64,000 nucleotides of DNA from Nannobrachium achirus (GCA_963921795.1 OY997657.1:27005377-27069376); one strand, 5' to 3'; counted from the first letter of the stretch, positions 1 to 12,630 are shown. Notes: generated from the sequence alone by a model not told the origin. Program-made: numbers and translations.

Positions 1-690
1 TTAAGTAATTATTTACGTTTTTCAGGAAAAATAAAACCCTGATCCAAAACAAACCATGATATTTCTTAATCATTTCACCCAAAAATATTTATAAACCTGA
101 CTTGGCCTTGGTCTTTGGCCTAAGTCATAAGTTAATAATTTGGCCCAAGTAAAAAAATCATGTGACTTAGGCCAAAAACAGGCCTATTTCGGCCTAAGTA
201 GACCTTATAGGCTTATGCAAAGGCTATTGTTATAGCATTTTCACAAATACGCCATGGTAACATCCGCATGCTGAAACAATGCCCAAATTTGGAGATGACT
301 GACATCACATTCAATCCCTCATATGCACAGTTTTGCACCCCCGGGCAAGGTCCTAGTTTGTATAGGCCTATATAGTACGTAATGAAATCAAATACTATAT
401 TTTATGGAGTTTCTATATTGTGCAAAGGTTGTTGATATGAGAAATGGATAATTACTCATTGATTGGTTGGTTGGTTGATTGGTTGGAATTGTTTAAAACA
501 TAGTTTAAAATGAAAATGATCTGTTGCAAAGTGTGTAATTTATTTAACCACAGTGTAATAAATATAGTTTAGAAACAATCCTATAACATTTTCTGCAATG
601 CTGGCCTCCTCTGCTTTACTGCATAGGAAGAACACCTTGTTCATCCCTAGTTGTTAAACATGTGTATGAAAAGAACAGAAAGGTGGCTAT

Positions 691-691
<1 letters not shown>

Positions 692-727
<36 letters not shown>
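692..727. repeat. (TCA)n microsatellite
   Basis: About twelve uninterrupted TCA units in non-coding sequence. Confidence 0.95.
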
Positions 728-1896
728 GCTAATATGCTAAATTGATCAAATCTATATCGTAAAGGTACTTAAGTACTGTCATCCTATTTTATTTCATTTT
801 AAAGTCATTATAATAGAACTTGTTCTTCTTAGGCTACAAAATATTTATAAGCTCTAATTTCAATTCACTGTCATTTCTGCGGTGTTCTCTTGTGGGAAGA
901 GGACTTAATGTGGTGCTCATTAGTCTGCCTTCCCTGTTCCCTGAAGACAGGTGTTGCACCTAAAACCCATAGCAACTCAAATTAATGCAAAAAGTTTCTC
1001 AACACCACAGCAAATTTTTCACGACCGCCAGGCAAGCAAACAACACAGTATCAAATGGCACACGAGTCTGCTGCATTATTACCTCTTATAACTCCTGTAT
1101 TTTCTAGGCATTAAACAGACTCTTATCCAGCTTGACTTACAGACTAGAGTGTAAGTTCGGAATGGAACATGAACTCTAGTCAACAAATCAATTATTATTT
1201 CCCATACTGTACATAGTCTTTTTGGACAAGCGAACAGTACATATTACTAATAGTACAGTACGTATTAACAAAGCATAATTATGTGACCAGCATCCATTAA
1301 AATAGGAAACAAGAAGTGACACAAAGAATGAGGTGTGTCGGTCCATGTAATGAGGGCACATTGGTTTAATTAGATTGTGGAGGAGAAGAGATGAGAATAG
1401 GAAAAATGATATCTCATTAGACAATGTCTGGCTTGAAAATTGAAGACGTTGCCTGAAAATCCGGTGCACTAATGCATGATGGTGGATTCTGTGAGGGTTC
1501 AGCTCGTCCAATTATGAGACACCGACACAAAATAATTGGAATTGTTTGACAGATCACTCTTTTAAGCTTTAGCTAATTATCACCAAGCTTTGAGTGAAGG
1601 GTGATAACGACATTTAACCAATGAAAAAAGCTTGAGCTTGAGTATTTTGCTACGTATATACTGTAGCTTAAGTATTTCAACAAACTGCATGCAATTTGAT
1701 GGACAAACTTTGCTGAACCTTGGTCCATGGATGTCTATTCTTGGCCTTTAAAGATCAGCTGAAATGGCTTTTCCTGTCCATAACATTGTTACGTATTTCC
1801 TAGTGAAGCGTTACAACATCCATTAGGCCACAGAGTTGGTTAATGGGCCCCCATATGGTGCTTTTATTTTAAACCCCAAATTGTTCAAAGCTATGT

Positions 1897-2500
1897 ATGT
1901 TTGAGAGAAATGCTGAAAAACAACTCCGCTCATCGCCAAAATCAAGCCATTTCTCTCTATCCACGACCTTGAGAGTCATAAATGCCCTCATATCATCCAA
2001 TTTAGACTATTGCAATTCCCTTTACACTGGGATAAGTCAGTCGTCCCTGTCCAATCTTCAATTGGTCCAAAATGTGGTGACCAGGCTCTTGAATGGTACC
2101 AGGAAGAGAGATACCAGTAAGACTCCCTAATCGGGAGATAAGTGACCGTCACGTCGCATGCACAAACTTTAGAAGGCAATCGTAGCCAATCAGGAGGGAA
2201 TATGGGAAATGGGAGGGATCCATGTTGATGACATAACCCGTCCTGGACTAGCTCCCTCCACTGGCTGCCGTTCAGAATAAATTGTTTCCTATTTGTTTAT
2301 AAAGCTTTTAACAGGCTAGCCCCTTCTTTTATTGATGACCTTTTAACCTCTCCCTCCACCACCAAGCCCCTAAGCTGTGGAACAGCATCCCCTTCTCCAT
2401 TAGATATGCCCTCTCGCTGAATCATTTAAATCCAGGCACAAGACTATGCTCTATTCCCAAGAGTTTAAATCCTGTTGCTTTGATTCTATCTTATGGCATG
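1897..2500 (+). mobile_element. Broken LINE reverse-transcriptase C-terminus
   Basis: The frame from 1897 reads through a segment typical of the C-terminal part of LINE reverse transcriptases of the L2/CR1/Rex type, including SSNLDYCNSL, LQLVQN and RLLNGTRKRD. It breaks at about 2112. The next conserved block, SLHWLPFRINCFLFVYKAFN followed by APSFIDDLL, resumes near 2247 in another frame. The sequence between carries a piece of a different dispersed repeat (see 2113-2150), so the open frame was split by insertion or rearrangement. Stop codons follow. The RT catalytic core and endonuclease are absent. This is a 5'-truncated dead copy; the exact clade is not resolved. Confidence 0.8.
2113..2150 (-). 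repeat. Conserved 37-bp repeat terminus, copy 1
   Basis: Read on the minus strand, this is the motif with ATCTCCCGATTAGGGAGTC ending in TTACTGGT. It recurs at 33431-33467 and 39006-39042, and shortened at 10007. The core CTCCCGATTAGGGAG is nearly self-complementary. Here the motif lies in the break of the LINE frame. Confidence 0.7.
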
Positions 2501-4257
2501 GTTTGATGTTGTCTGAGGTGGCTTTTTTATTTTATAATTGGCTGTTTATTATTCCTCTGTTTGTTGTTACAGTATATATTCGACTAGTGACTTTGTGACT
2601 GCTTTGGTCTACACTTTTGACATGGTTTCTCAGACTGTAATGGTTTCTCACACTGTAATGCCGTTTCTTCACAAATGCGACACGGCTGGTTGGCTCGGCA
2701 GACACTATTTTTATCTTCATGGCACGGCCCCCTGGTACATGGCCTGGTAATCCAGATGGCCAGTCAGTCTGCTGGCCCTTCCTACTGACAATAGTTCCTA
2801 CATTTCACCAAGCATGTGTACAGACAGCTTAGTGATATAAATGTCTGGGACCTTTCTGCTCTAAAAACATTACAAAAGACATACATTACAGTATGTACTG
2901 TAATACACACACAGGTTAGATGATGCACTCTTAACAGTATTTGTGTTAGCAGAGTAATTTCAATGGAAGGGAGACAGAGGGTGTCATATAGATACAGTAG
3001 ATAGATGGATAGATGGACAGACTACTACTACTATATCTTATCTACTCAATCATTATAACATTATAGATCACATCTATGTCAATGATCTATAACCCGTTTT
3101 CTATGTAATAATAGTAATAGTAGTAATAGTAGTAATAATGCTACAATAATTACATGATGTTTTAATGATTAGTGTGTGAGGGCTAATTTAGATTATCTCA
3201 ATAGTTATACGTTGAAGACTCACTCAGGGTCTAAAATGTTTCAGACTAAGTTGATAATATTACCGTTCTTGTACTTCTAAACTGCTTCTTCATAAAATAT
3301 AGAATCGATTACCATTTTGGATGTATCAAAACCAATTTCATTCATTATCTTTATTGTTATTGCTTTACTTACACCAGTAGTAAATACAGAATATATCAAA
3401 AGATAATGAAGGTGGCCCCTTCATTATCTTTTGATATATTCCGTCACACATCAAAATAATTCCACAATATCACAGATTGATTTGTTTCTGATATCTAATG
3501 ACCTGACATTTTTTTTGTGATTTTTTTTTTAAATAAAATAAATATCTACCACATATTGTGTGATTTGAGTTCAATATAAAAAATCTCTTCAACATTTATG
3601 ACATTATAATGTATTTTTATATGATGGTTACTTTGGTTAGTAAAAGTCACTATGTTACATTTTACAGACATTTTATGAAACCACAAGGGGTGAGGTAGAC
3701 TAAAATATAAATATGATGAAATAACACTAGGGGAACATTTACAGTACATGAACAGCATGGACCCAGCACAAAAATCTAATCCTTGAATTCACTGACGGCA
3801 GTTTCATAGAGATATGATCCCTGGCCGCCGGCAAATATAAATTGTGCCATATAAGATTAGCATATCATAAAGATGTTTTATTATGCAAAATATGTTTTCT
3901 GTCATGACTATAGAATATTAGATGCTGTCTCTGCTCCACCAAGTCCAAACGATCAGTCAAGTGTATCTTTGTGTTAATCAAATTCACAAATCTCTGATGG
4001 GATTTGACTGTCAAATGCCAGGTTCAGGGCTGTCGAAACTGACACATTTGATGTGAGACTTAAGCTTGCAGTCTCTCTCACTCACACACACTGGCTTATG
4101 TCTTAAACGTAAGCGGAAATAGAGAAGTCACAAATGTTTGTCAGAACAAGTCCCTTGTTTTGATGTTTGTGTTGTTTTAGTATTCAAATTTCCTATTGTG
4201 GAATGTGGAAAGCTCAAACAGTGATGTTAGGTATGCAATCAGATTGTTATAATGAGA

Positions 4258-4308
4258 GCATGCACGCACGCATGCACGCACGCATGCACGCACGCATGCA
4301 CGTATGCA
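4258..4308. repeat. 12-bp tandem repeat (CATGCACGCACG)n
   Basis: Four copies, the last degenerate, of a 12-bp alternating purine-pyrimidine unit. Confidence 0.85.
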
Positions 4309-4446
4309 CTCATAATTATAGCGTACAGGTTTATCGAGTTTTTACTCATACTTTGAAATAGGTTCCTCTTCATTATTGACCTCAAATTCATTTGAGTTCT
4401 CCTCTAAGACTATATTATGAGTAGGCCTACAGCTAACACTTTGCGA

Positions 4447-4494
4447 TTTGAGGCGTTGTGAGCTTGTACTGTAGATTGTCTAGCTATTTCATTA
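4447..4494 (-). repeat. Half copy of the dispersed palindrome
   Basis: Contains GCGTTGTGAGCTTGTA followed by a degenerate arm ending TAGCTATTT, matching one arm of the dispersed hairpin described at 58446-58580. The partner arm is missing. Confidence 0.6.
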
Positions 4495-4687
4495 TTTGAA
4501 ATCATTTAATAAATAATAATAACAAAGGAACGGTTTTTGGTGTACAAGATTTCCATCCGACAGCAACGATATGTTACTGAATGTGACCTTAGGGAAAAGG
4601 TTTACTGCTTGTTCCTGATGACAATAGAGGAAAATCAATAGACCTGGTCATATCAAGCTCAGCCAAATACAATAAACAAAATATTAT

Positions 4688-5082
4688 TAGGGCTGGGACT
4701 CGATTCAAATAATTAATCTAAATAATTAGAGGCTTTGTAATTAATCAATTGAAATTACCGGTAATCAAATATTTAATCGCATGTAAATATTTGACCTCAG
4801 AAGCAATTTTATTTAAATAAAAACACATTTTTTAAATAAAAACTTCCCATCCACTGGGCCGAGCAAACAAGCGGTCTGATCGGCTTCTTCTCCCATTATG
4901 TGCACTGGGGTTTGTTGTCTGTTGGTTGATGCACCGGTATGATCGGTACGCCTGAAACTCGTCCAGTGAGAAAGGTTCAGTGGTGCAAAAACTAAGCACG
5001 ATTAAAATGTGTTAATCTTTTTAATCACGTTACTTTTCTGTAATTAATTAATCTAAATTAATCAGTTAAAGTCCCAGCCCTA
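4688..5082. mobile_element. hAT-type MITE, 395 bp, perfect TSD
   Basis: Termini are inverted repeats, TAGGGCTGGGACT on the left and AGTCCCAGCCCTA on the right. The element is bounded by an exact 8-bp direct repeat, AATATTAT (4680-4687 and 5083-5090). An 8-bp duplication with this sort of terminus is the hallmark of hAT elements. The interior is AT-rich with TTAATCnAAATTAA-like subterminal repeats and no transposase frame, so it is non-autonomous. Confidence 0.9.
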
Positions 5083-5278
5083 AATATTATACAAATATAT
5101 TTACAAAGCTGCACAAAATATTACTTTATTTGTTTATTTACATTACATATATAGGGGCAATAGTGCTTTTAGCAAGCTGACACTGTGTGGCTCCATCAAT
5201 CAGTTTGATCCTTTCATCATTAGAATGCAACACTAACTTCAACTCTTGAAATGCCCAGGTGCCTTCTATGCATTATAT

Positions 5279-6116
5279 CAGGGGTCTTCAACAGGGGGTC
5301 GGGGACCCCTAGGGGGTCCTCAGAGTTACTACATCGGGTCCTCCAAATCTTACAATCCTTTTTGAGTGGTGGTCTCACCACTCCTGTGATTCGCTTTCAC
5401 GATGTTACTGGCTGGCCGTGTATGTCTGTCGCCTGCCCGTGTATGTCGCCTGCCAATCTGCCATACCTCTCCTGACCAGGAGAGGGACACACAGACCACA
5501 AACACACACACGTTAAAGGAGGGGCGCTATTGAGCAGGCAGACCACACACACACACACACACACACACACCTTGCAATACATGTATTTGACTCTTTTTAT
5601 TTGACCACCACTCAGTTCACAAGGTGTGATTTTTATATTAACAACTTGAACCTTAGTGTCCATATTCTGAGAACTGTAGCCAAAAATAGCAGATCTACAA
5701 GCTCACAACTTGTAGGGCTTGTAGATCGGCTATTTTTGGCAAAGAGGTTTGGTGCAGAGGTGAAAAAGAGCAGACTAAATACAGAGTGAAATGTCGAGTT
5801 TATTAGGTGATAATGGCTCAAGTGGTTAAATATCTGAAAACACAAATTGGCATGAATCCAAAATACACTGATGATTGGGTGCCATGGAATTCGGACTAAT
5901 GAGATGTAGGACTAATGAGATTTCGATGATTGGGTGCCATGGAATTCGGACTAATGAGATGTAGGACTAATGAGATTTCGGACTTATGGGCAGTCCCCGA
6001 TGATTGTGCTGGCAAATGATGAAACTATATGGAATCTATGAAAAGGTGGTGGGGGTCCCTGCTTCATCTCTCTCAAAACTAAGTGGTCCTGTGCCTGAAA
6101 ACGTTGAAGAGCCCTG
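5279..6116. mobile_element. hAT-type MITE (CAGGGGTCTTCAAC family), copy 1
   Basis: Ends are CAGGGGTCTTCAAC and, inverted, ACGTTGAAGAGCCCTG. Flanks CATTATAT and CATAGTAT match at six of eight bases, as expected for an aged hAT target duplication. It is inverted relative to the copies at 47164 and 52785. The interior holds the dispersed palindrome (5681-5740), a (CA)n tract at about 5542-5571, and a direct duplication of about 54 bp (5870 and 5924, both GATTGGGTGCCATGGAATTC). There is no transposase frame. Confidence 0.85.
5681..5740. repeat. Dispersed palindrome, inside hAT MITE
   Basis: Left arm CAAAAATAGCAGATCTACAA plus GCTCACAA; right arm TTGTAGATCGGCTATTTTTG. The arms pair across a short loop. 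This is the same unit as at 40885, 43656, 45971, 47385, 52298, 53341, 58446 and 61901. Confidence 0.85.
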
Positions 6117-6191
6117 CATAGTATAATTGTATTTGCTGGTTGAGATGGCAGCTGCACCTCCAAACAAATTGGCAGGAGTGAAGAGGAGTGT

Positions 6192-6193
<2 letters not shown>

Positions 6194-6278
<85 letters not shown>
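6194..6278. repeat. (GT)n microsatellite
   Basis: About 42 GT units, nearly pure, just outside the hAT MITE. Confidence 0.95.
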
Positions 6279-6280
<2 letters not shown>

Positions 6281-7070
6281 CATGTTTAGCACAAATGTAA
6301 GTGCCAAAGCTGGGTCAATCATTTAGCCTTTACACCAAGGAAAAATAAAACATCCAGTGATGTCATTACGTGCGCATCCCGCATCAAAAACTCATTCAAG
6401 TCACCCAGGGACTCATTCATGTCATGGTCCTGGGGTCCCGGGGATGCGCCTCCATTGGAGTCCATGTTAAAATAATTTCATCGCGGTAAAAGAAAAACAT
6501 TTTAAAATTCCACAGACACCACCATTGTTCATGGGTGAAAGCATCCTACTTTACCCTACGTTAACACAAATAAAATCTAGGTAGAAAGTCTTAAACAGGC
6601 GATAGAAACGTCAATGTTTTGATTCCACCAACGTCCGACGCCATTTTGCGCTGGTAAACTTTATATTGAGGACTCATAAAACTTTTCTGGGACCCATTTG
6701 AATGACCACCTGTGGGTCCCGGGACCCACATTGAAAACCTAGTAACATTACATCTCCAAAAACATGATGCTGGCCCCTAATACATTTCATAGAAGAGTCA
6801 TCCTTGGACAGATCAAAATAATAGAGGTCAGCCTCAAGAACAGCCTTAAACCAATTTAGAATTATTCACAATTCACTTGATGCTCCAAGAGGTAATTCTC
6901 TGGCTGGTGATAGTTGAAGTTTGATTTAACCGCATGATTGATTGTAGAGCTAAGATCAAGGTTTTTCACTTCAGTGTACAGTGATAATATGGTGCATTCA
7001 CAAGCCCCCACAAGTTGAATTAGCTGAAGATGCTCCTTCATAAAATATATTAGCATAAAACATATTATTG

Positions 7071-7740
7071 CAACCGTAGGTCGCAGTTTACTATCAGAAC
7101 CGTCACAGCTTGTCAGTATACATTGTCAGTATACATCCAGTATCCATCCGTCCGTCCGTCCGTCCGTCCGTCCATCCCGGACTGTGGTTCCCCAGACACA
7201 TCACTGTGACATGTGATGTCACCTGTGATGTCACAGTGATGTGTCAGGGGAATCGCAGTGTCAGGTGTGGTCTATGTGTTTGCCGCTCTGACATCACGCT
7301 TTGACATCACTGTGATGTCATGGGAACCACTCCAACAGAATCCCTTTTATGCCCATATATGGAGCTCCATGATGTCATCAATGTTAAGCCCATATCTAAC
7401 AGCACTTCATATGGGAATGCCCAAATATGGAGGAAGACAGCCCATATCTGTGTGGTTGGTTCAGACAGGGATCTCCATGTATGGGCATAACAGGGATTGT
7501 ATGTTGTGATGTCATGGGAACCACTCTAACAGAATCTATTTTATGCCCATATATGGAGATCCCTGATGTCATCAATATTAATCCCATATCTAACAGGGCT
7601 TCATATGGGAATGCCCATATATGGAGGAAGACAGCCCATATCTGTGTGGCTGGTTCAGACAGGGATCTCCATGTATGGGCATAAAAGGGATTATGTATGA
7701 TGTCAGATGTGATAGACGTCATAGGATTTTCACATAACGA
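7071..7740 (+). repeat. Dispersed repeat with 194-bp tandem unit
   Basis: Starts with GCAACCGTAGGTCGCAG, then a (CCGT)n tract (7146-7172), then two head-to-tail copies of a unit of about 194 bp. TGGGAACCACTC(C/T)AACAGAAT recurs at 7321 and 7515. Each unit contains TATGCCCATATATGGAG, TGATGTCATCAAT and, inverted, CATGTATGGGCATAA. A related copy in opposite orientation lies at 38430-38712, and another related piece at 31780-32075. No coding capacity. Confidence 0.8.
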
Positions 7741-8204
7741 ATAACTGAGTAAGCATGTTTGGGGTCTCACAGCATAGACGGCCAAGACATGGCGCGACCT
7801 CGTCCTTTGGCGTCTTACTGATATCATATTATTACAAGTAAGACGCCCTAAGGGCGAGGGTGCGCTGAAACAACAAAGCCTGACACTTCAAACTATTTAC
7901 AACTTCTAACGATTATCAGAATGTGTTTCCAATGTGCTATACACTGAAAGTATAGTGTCAAGATTCTTTTTGAGAAAGAGATAATTGGGCCCTCTGAGGC
8001 TGCATGCCAGTCATGTGCACTGATCGGCCTAAGTGTAGTCATGGCAACAGAGAATTGAGTCGGTACCCTGGTTTGTAATTGAGAAAACATGCAGCTGTAA
8101 AACCAACAACCAGTGGCTTCCAGTTGATCTTTCACTGGCTTTACCTCATTCTCCATGTTTCTCTCTTTCACTTTCTCTCCGTCCCAATATCTATATCCAT
8201 GATG

Positions 8205-9203
8205 ATTTTCATTGCCTCATTATTGCTATTTAAAGTACCAAAGGAAAAACATCTAGGTGATATTAATAAAAAGGGAAGACAAAGGTACAGTAGTTACATT
8301 GCAAAACAGGGGGTTTCCCCCAAAAATACATGTTTTAATTTGTTTAATCCCAGTGGGACAGAAAAACCAGGGCAGATTGTTTTTATAATGGAAATGGATG
8401 AGGGGAGGGGGTATTTTCATTGCCTCATTATTGCTATTTAATGTACCAAAAGAGAAACATCTAATTGATATTAACTCTCCTACTGCCAGATTATTGCCAG
8501 ACCCATGAAATGGGTAGGCCTACATAAGCAAATGTCGGTCTGTCCGGGTTTTCTATATAAAGGGTATATATGATGATGACATGATGATGACATGCCTACA
8601 AAAGGCATGATGTCATAAATGATGATGACAGACAGGGGGTCTGGCACAACCAGGTTGACCTGGTCTAGTTTATTTATTTATTGGGTCTGGCGCCATCAAA
8701 AAGCGGCTTACCTTTGCGACGTTATAGTAGATAGACAGACAGACATTTATTTATTTTTTTTTATTTTTTTTGGTTGTGCAATAGTGCACTTTGGTCTGCC
8801 AGGCAGCAGAGGGCGGCGTCATGCGAGAATGAATGTGAATTTGCCTGTTATGTGTTGAAGAAGAAGAAGACCAGTCACTGGCCACAGAGCCTCAGAGCCA
8901 GAGAAAATCAACAAGGAAGTGAATTGTTCTCCGTTGATGTTAACGCATAATGGATTTTTTACACCATCACCGCGGAAAATGTGTTTACAGTAGACGGCCG
9001 CGCGACGCCTCATCAGCTTACAGTCATCAGACGAACGAACCGAACGAGCGCCGTATTGGCATCGAGGTTCTGTAAAAAATGGGGCGAACGTGAACGTTCG
9101 AAGCGGCGGGAGAGTTAATAAAAAGGGAAGACAAAAGTACAGTAGTTACATTGCAAAACAGGGGTTTGCCCCCCAAAATACATGTTTTAATTAGTTTAAT
9201 CCT
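8205..9203 (+). repeat. Direct duplication, second copy split by insertion
   Basis: Copy 1 is 8205-8351 (starting ATTTTCATTGCCTCATTATT). Copy 2 begins at 8413 with the same sequence, runs to a TTAA at 8471-8474, is interrupted by 640 bp, and resumes at 9115 to about 9203. The uninterrupted copy reads GATATTAATAAAAAGGGAAG, which is the ancestral empty site. Confidence 0.85.
8475..9114. mobile_element. TTAA-target DNA element, 640 bp
   Basis: Inserted in a duplicated segment with exact TTAA flanks (8471-8474 and 9115-9118). Ends are CTCTCCTACTGC on the left and, inverted, CTCTCCCGCCGC. TTAA duplication is typical of piggyBac and Kolobok elements; which of the two this belongs to is not resolved. 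The right two thirds (about 8690-9114) is homologous to 52855-53290, sharing TTACCTTTGCGA, ATGGGGCGAACG and AGAGTTAATAA. No transposase frame. Confidence 0.8.
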
Positions 9204-10006
9204 CTGAAAATGTCGGAGGAGAGATACAGTGAGAGAAAGCACAGTGCATCTTGGGTAGGAAGTTGTGGAGTTATAGGCTGGCTGTCAACATAAAATCTAT
9301 TTTAATTGTAATTCTGCACATTTAAAATATATTACCCAATCGAAACTCTTAGTTACATTGATATCGTTCATGTGAACTAGTCTGTTGAAGCTTATTCATT
9401 CTAATGATCGAAATCGCTATGACTGCGCAGCGCCGTACTGCGTGCCGGCCGTGCTCCGCATCACGGCACCGCGGTGAAGACTGAAGCCTCTTTCTCCCAC
9501 TGCATAACTCCACCCCCGGTAGCGAAAAGTGAATGTTTTTTTCTGGTTGGCCAGTCAGGGAGTCTCAGGGACCAATCAGAAGGCTGACAAACGGTCCATT
9601 ACTGATTCAGCGATTTTAACAAAATCTGGAGTAACAAGATTGCCTATGTGCTTTGTATTATTATCATCTTTCCGAGCAAATGAGAGTTGAGCCCCTACAT
9701 GAACACAATAGGATGGAGGCTCATATTCTAATCAATATCACTACAGTGTGGGGCCAACTACCTGGTTCTTCAAGTTGAAATTAAATGGTCATGATCATAC
9801 TCTTGTCTAGGGCCTGGATGAACGAATAGCGATGTGCATCTGCGCCTATGAGAAGATAGATATGCATTACTGATATATCAGTATTACTGATAATGCATAT
9901 CCATCTTCTAGTAAACCATCAAACATCATTCTTTGTAGTCACAGGCCCTTAGTTTGTAAACATTGGGTCAACAGTAAGGCCATGATTTAGGTTTAGTTTA
10001 GTTTAT

Positions 10007-10043
10007 ACCAGTAAGACTCCCTAATCGCATACACAAACTCTAA
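10007..10043 (-). repeat. Shortened copy of the 37-bp repeat terminus
   Basis: ACCAGTAAGACTCCCTAATC is followed directly by GCATACACAAACTCTAAAG. Compared with 2113-2180, about 22 bp between two TCG trinucleotides are missing, as from a short-repeat-mediated deletion. Confidence 0.65.
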
Positions 10044-10373
10044 AGGCCCTTTTCCACCGGCAGCGATAACGATGACGATAGCCATAAAATATCACAGCGA
10101 TAATTATGCCTTCACATTGATGTCCGATCGGACATCAATGTGAAGAGGCGCCAATTAACAGCCGCTCGCGCAGAGCGCACCTCGAGCTGTTTGTCAGAGA
10201 CCCAGTTCCATATCATTGTGATCTTAACCACATCGTTGTTGATCCTAACGATGTAGTTGTCGGCTATCGTTGTCTGTATTGGTGTTGAGTGGATGCTGCT
10301 GATCCACTTCAATTGAAAACCAACTTTTTAAAATCGTTATCGTCATCGTTACGCTGCCAGTGGAAAAGGGCCT
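10044..10373. mobile_element. PIF/Harbinger-type MITE, 330 bp
   Basis: Terminal inverted repeats AGGCCCTTTTCCACCGGCAG and its mirror ending AAAAGGGCCT, flanked by TAA on both sides (10041-10043, 10374-10376). A 3-bp TWA duplication is characteristic of PIF/Harbinger. The subterminal GATAACGATGACGAT repeats pair with ATCGTCATCGTT. A perfect 30-bp palindrome, CACATTGATGTCCGA plus its reverse complement, sits at 10113-10142. No transposase. Confidence 0.85.
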
Positions 10374-10379
10374 TAAATG

Positions 10380-10485
10380 GGATAACCCCCTCCCCCTATG
10401 AAGAACATTCATGGGGGGCCCGCAGTGAACCCTTGTACCCAGGGCCCAGAATTTGGTGCGACACCCCTGGGTGTGTGTGCCTGAC
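10380..10485 (-). repeat. hAT-like MITE fragment, pair of 47944-48036
   Basis: Reads on the minus strand as CAGGGGTGTCGCACCAAATT then CTGGGCCC, GTACAAGG, and a GGGGCCCCCCATGAATGTTC-like block. The same order occurs in + orientation at 47944-48036. Confidence 0.65.
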
Positions 10486-12525
10486 TATACTGTCACACAA
10501 CACAAACCATGGATAGCCAACAAGCATGCTGTCCAGGTGTTTGCTTATCTGCTGACCCACCAGAGAGTCCTTGAGTAAAAGTGGACCATTGCATAGTTGC
10601 CATGGTGGGCTGTAACAGATTCATATGAAAGACTATAAAAAGAAAACTGGGACAGGCTACAGCATTATAAATAGAAAACCATGTATACTGTGTAAAATTG
10701 CACAACAAATCAAATTGTCGCATTAATTTACTCCCTGAGCCACTCACCAACCCTGTCCTACCCAGCCCAGAAGCTCCTCCACAATGCACACTATTATTAG
10801 TATAGGTAATGAAACATTAACCTAAATATTTCTGCTGCTGTTAGATTAGATTAGAGTACCTACCACAGTAAGTAGAAACATGTCTAGGTTTGCAGGACGA
10901 AGGATTAGTTTAACTGTAAAAGTAAACAGTACATTTAGAAACTCCATCCACCCCATACAACCTGCTGTCAGCAAACATTTGTCAATACCTATCTATATAT
11001 GCACATAATGATGAACCAACACGTACACATCCATGTGCCAAGACATGTCCTCTCCAAAAACAAGCGTATGGGCAACACAGCAGTGCAGAAACTTCAATTA
11101 CTACATTATACAAGTGAGCATATTCTACAGATGGCTGCTCCTGCTGGCTTGAAATAGATGAAATAGATGAAAAAGATTAAATAGATGAACAGAAAATAGA
11201 ATGTGGAAAACAAATTCATTAATTCTGTTGGAGCATCCCAGGATGCTCCAAGGCAAACAATTAGCTTGCCTTGACGATAATGCTTTTCACACGATGCATA
11301 ACAAAGTCATACCAGCAGATGAAGTTCTTTGTGTAGACTCTGTTGTGCAATTAAATTAAGCTACAGCGCAGAGAAATAAACCCTGATAATGGTATTTATT
11401 TAGAAATATCTAATGATGAACTATATATTATGTTGTTTTGTGAGGACAACTCGCATTTTCATATAGGTTTACTGATGGCTGCCTGGCTGGGACATGGCAA
11501 CAGGTATTGTTTTACAGGCCTAAGTCTGCTTTTATGGCTCGCCGCTGCATGTGTGTGCATAGACTTGGGTCAGGAATAACATAATCCCCCAATGGTACTG
11601 TACATAAAAGCAGATCTAAGAAGGGAGAGGTGGGTGAATAAAAGCAGCAAACCCCTTGGGGCAGCAGCAGAGAGGAGCTTAACTGGGGTTGAGTATGCAT
11701 AGAAAATGCTTGACATTAAGGCTGTGTGAATGATGATTGGTTTTTGCTCTCTAAATGTGAGTGGTCCAATGAGCTTAAGCAAACTTGCATTTCTCATTTC
11801 TGCACTGCTGGGTTAAGATTAAGATTCATTTAAGTACAATAACATTTAAAGTATTCATACCTTGAAATCCTTGCACTATTCTGGCATTAAGACCCAGAAC
11901 TGTGAAATTACTGTGTAAGATGATTTTACAAATGAGCGCTCCTAAACCATTGCTTTTTGGCAAGATCAACCTTCATAAATCACACTTCTGTTTTGGATTT
12001 TGTTATTATCTTAAGATCTGTGTTATTAGCATAAAATATATGTTATTAGCATATGATATGTGTAACCAACACAGAATTTGTGCAAAATATATTTTTTTTT
12101 ACTAAGCAATCTGATGACACACAAATAAATATTGGAAACATTCTCAATCTTGGTTAACCCAGATGCAGTCAACCTGAACACATTTGGCATTTGACAACAA
12201 CAACATTGTACAGTATCTACTTGAGATTCCTGTCACAGTGTTCTCATCTCTCCTCATCTCCGTCATTCTCTGTCATGTGAATAAGCTGTGAATGACTTAC
12301 AGTGATGGCCAATTCATATGTATGAGCCCTCCTGGAAAGAAATCAAAGGTACCATCTTTACAGTACAGTATGTTCTGCATGCACCATTATGCAGCCTCAC
12401 TATCACATCTTTCTCATCATGTCCTTTGTTATGGAGTACAACAGGCTATTTTTCGCAAGTGTGTACTTGTATGTGTACATGCGTGTCCCTCTGTCTCTGT
12501 TTTACAATGTTGTTTGATGTTTATC

Positions 12526-12630
<105 letters not shown>

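Noticed and set aside
7396..7827. 143-residue open frame on the minus strand
   Set aside because: Covers the 194-bp tandem non-coding repeat; the internal duplication of the peptide simply mirrors the DNA repeat.
8475..9114. Firm assignment to piggyBac
   Set aside because: TTAA duplication alone does not separate piggyBac from Kolobok, and the ends lack a clear piggyBac CCC start.
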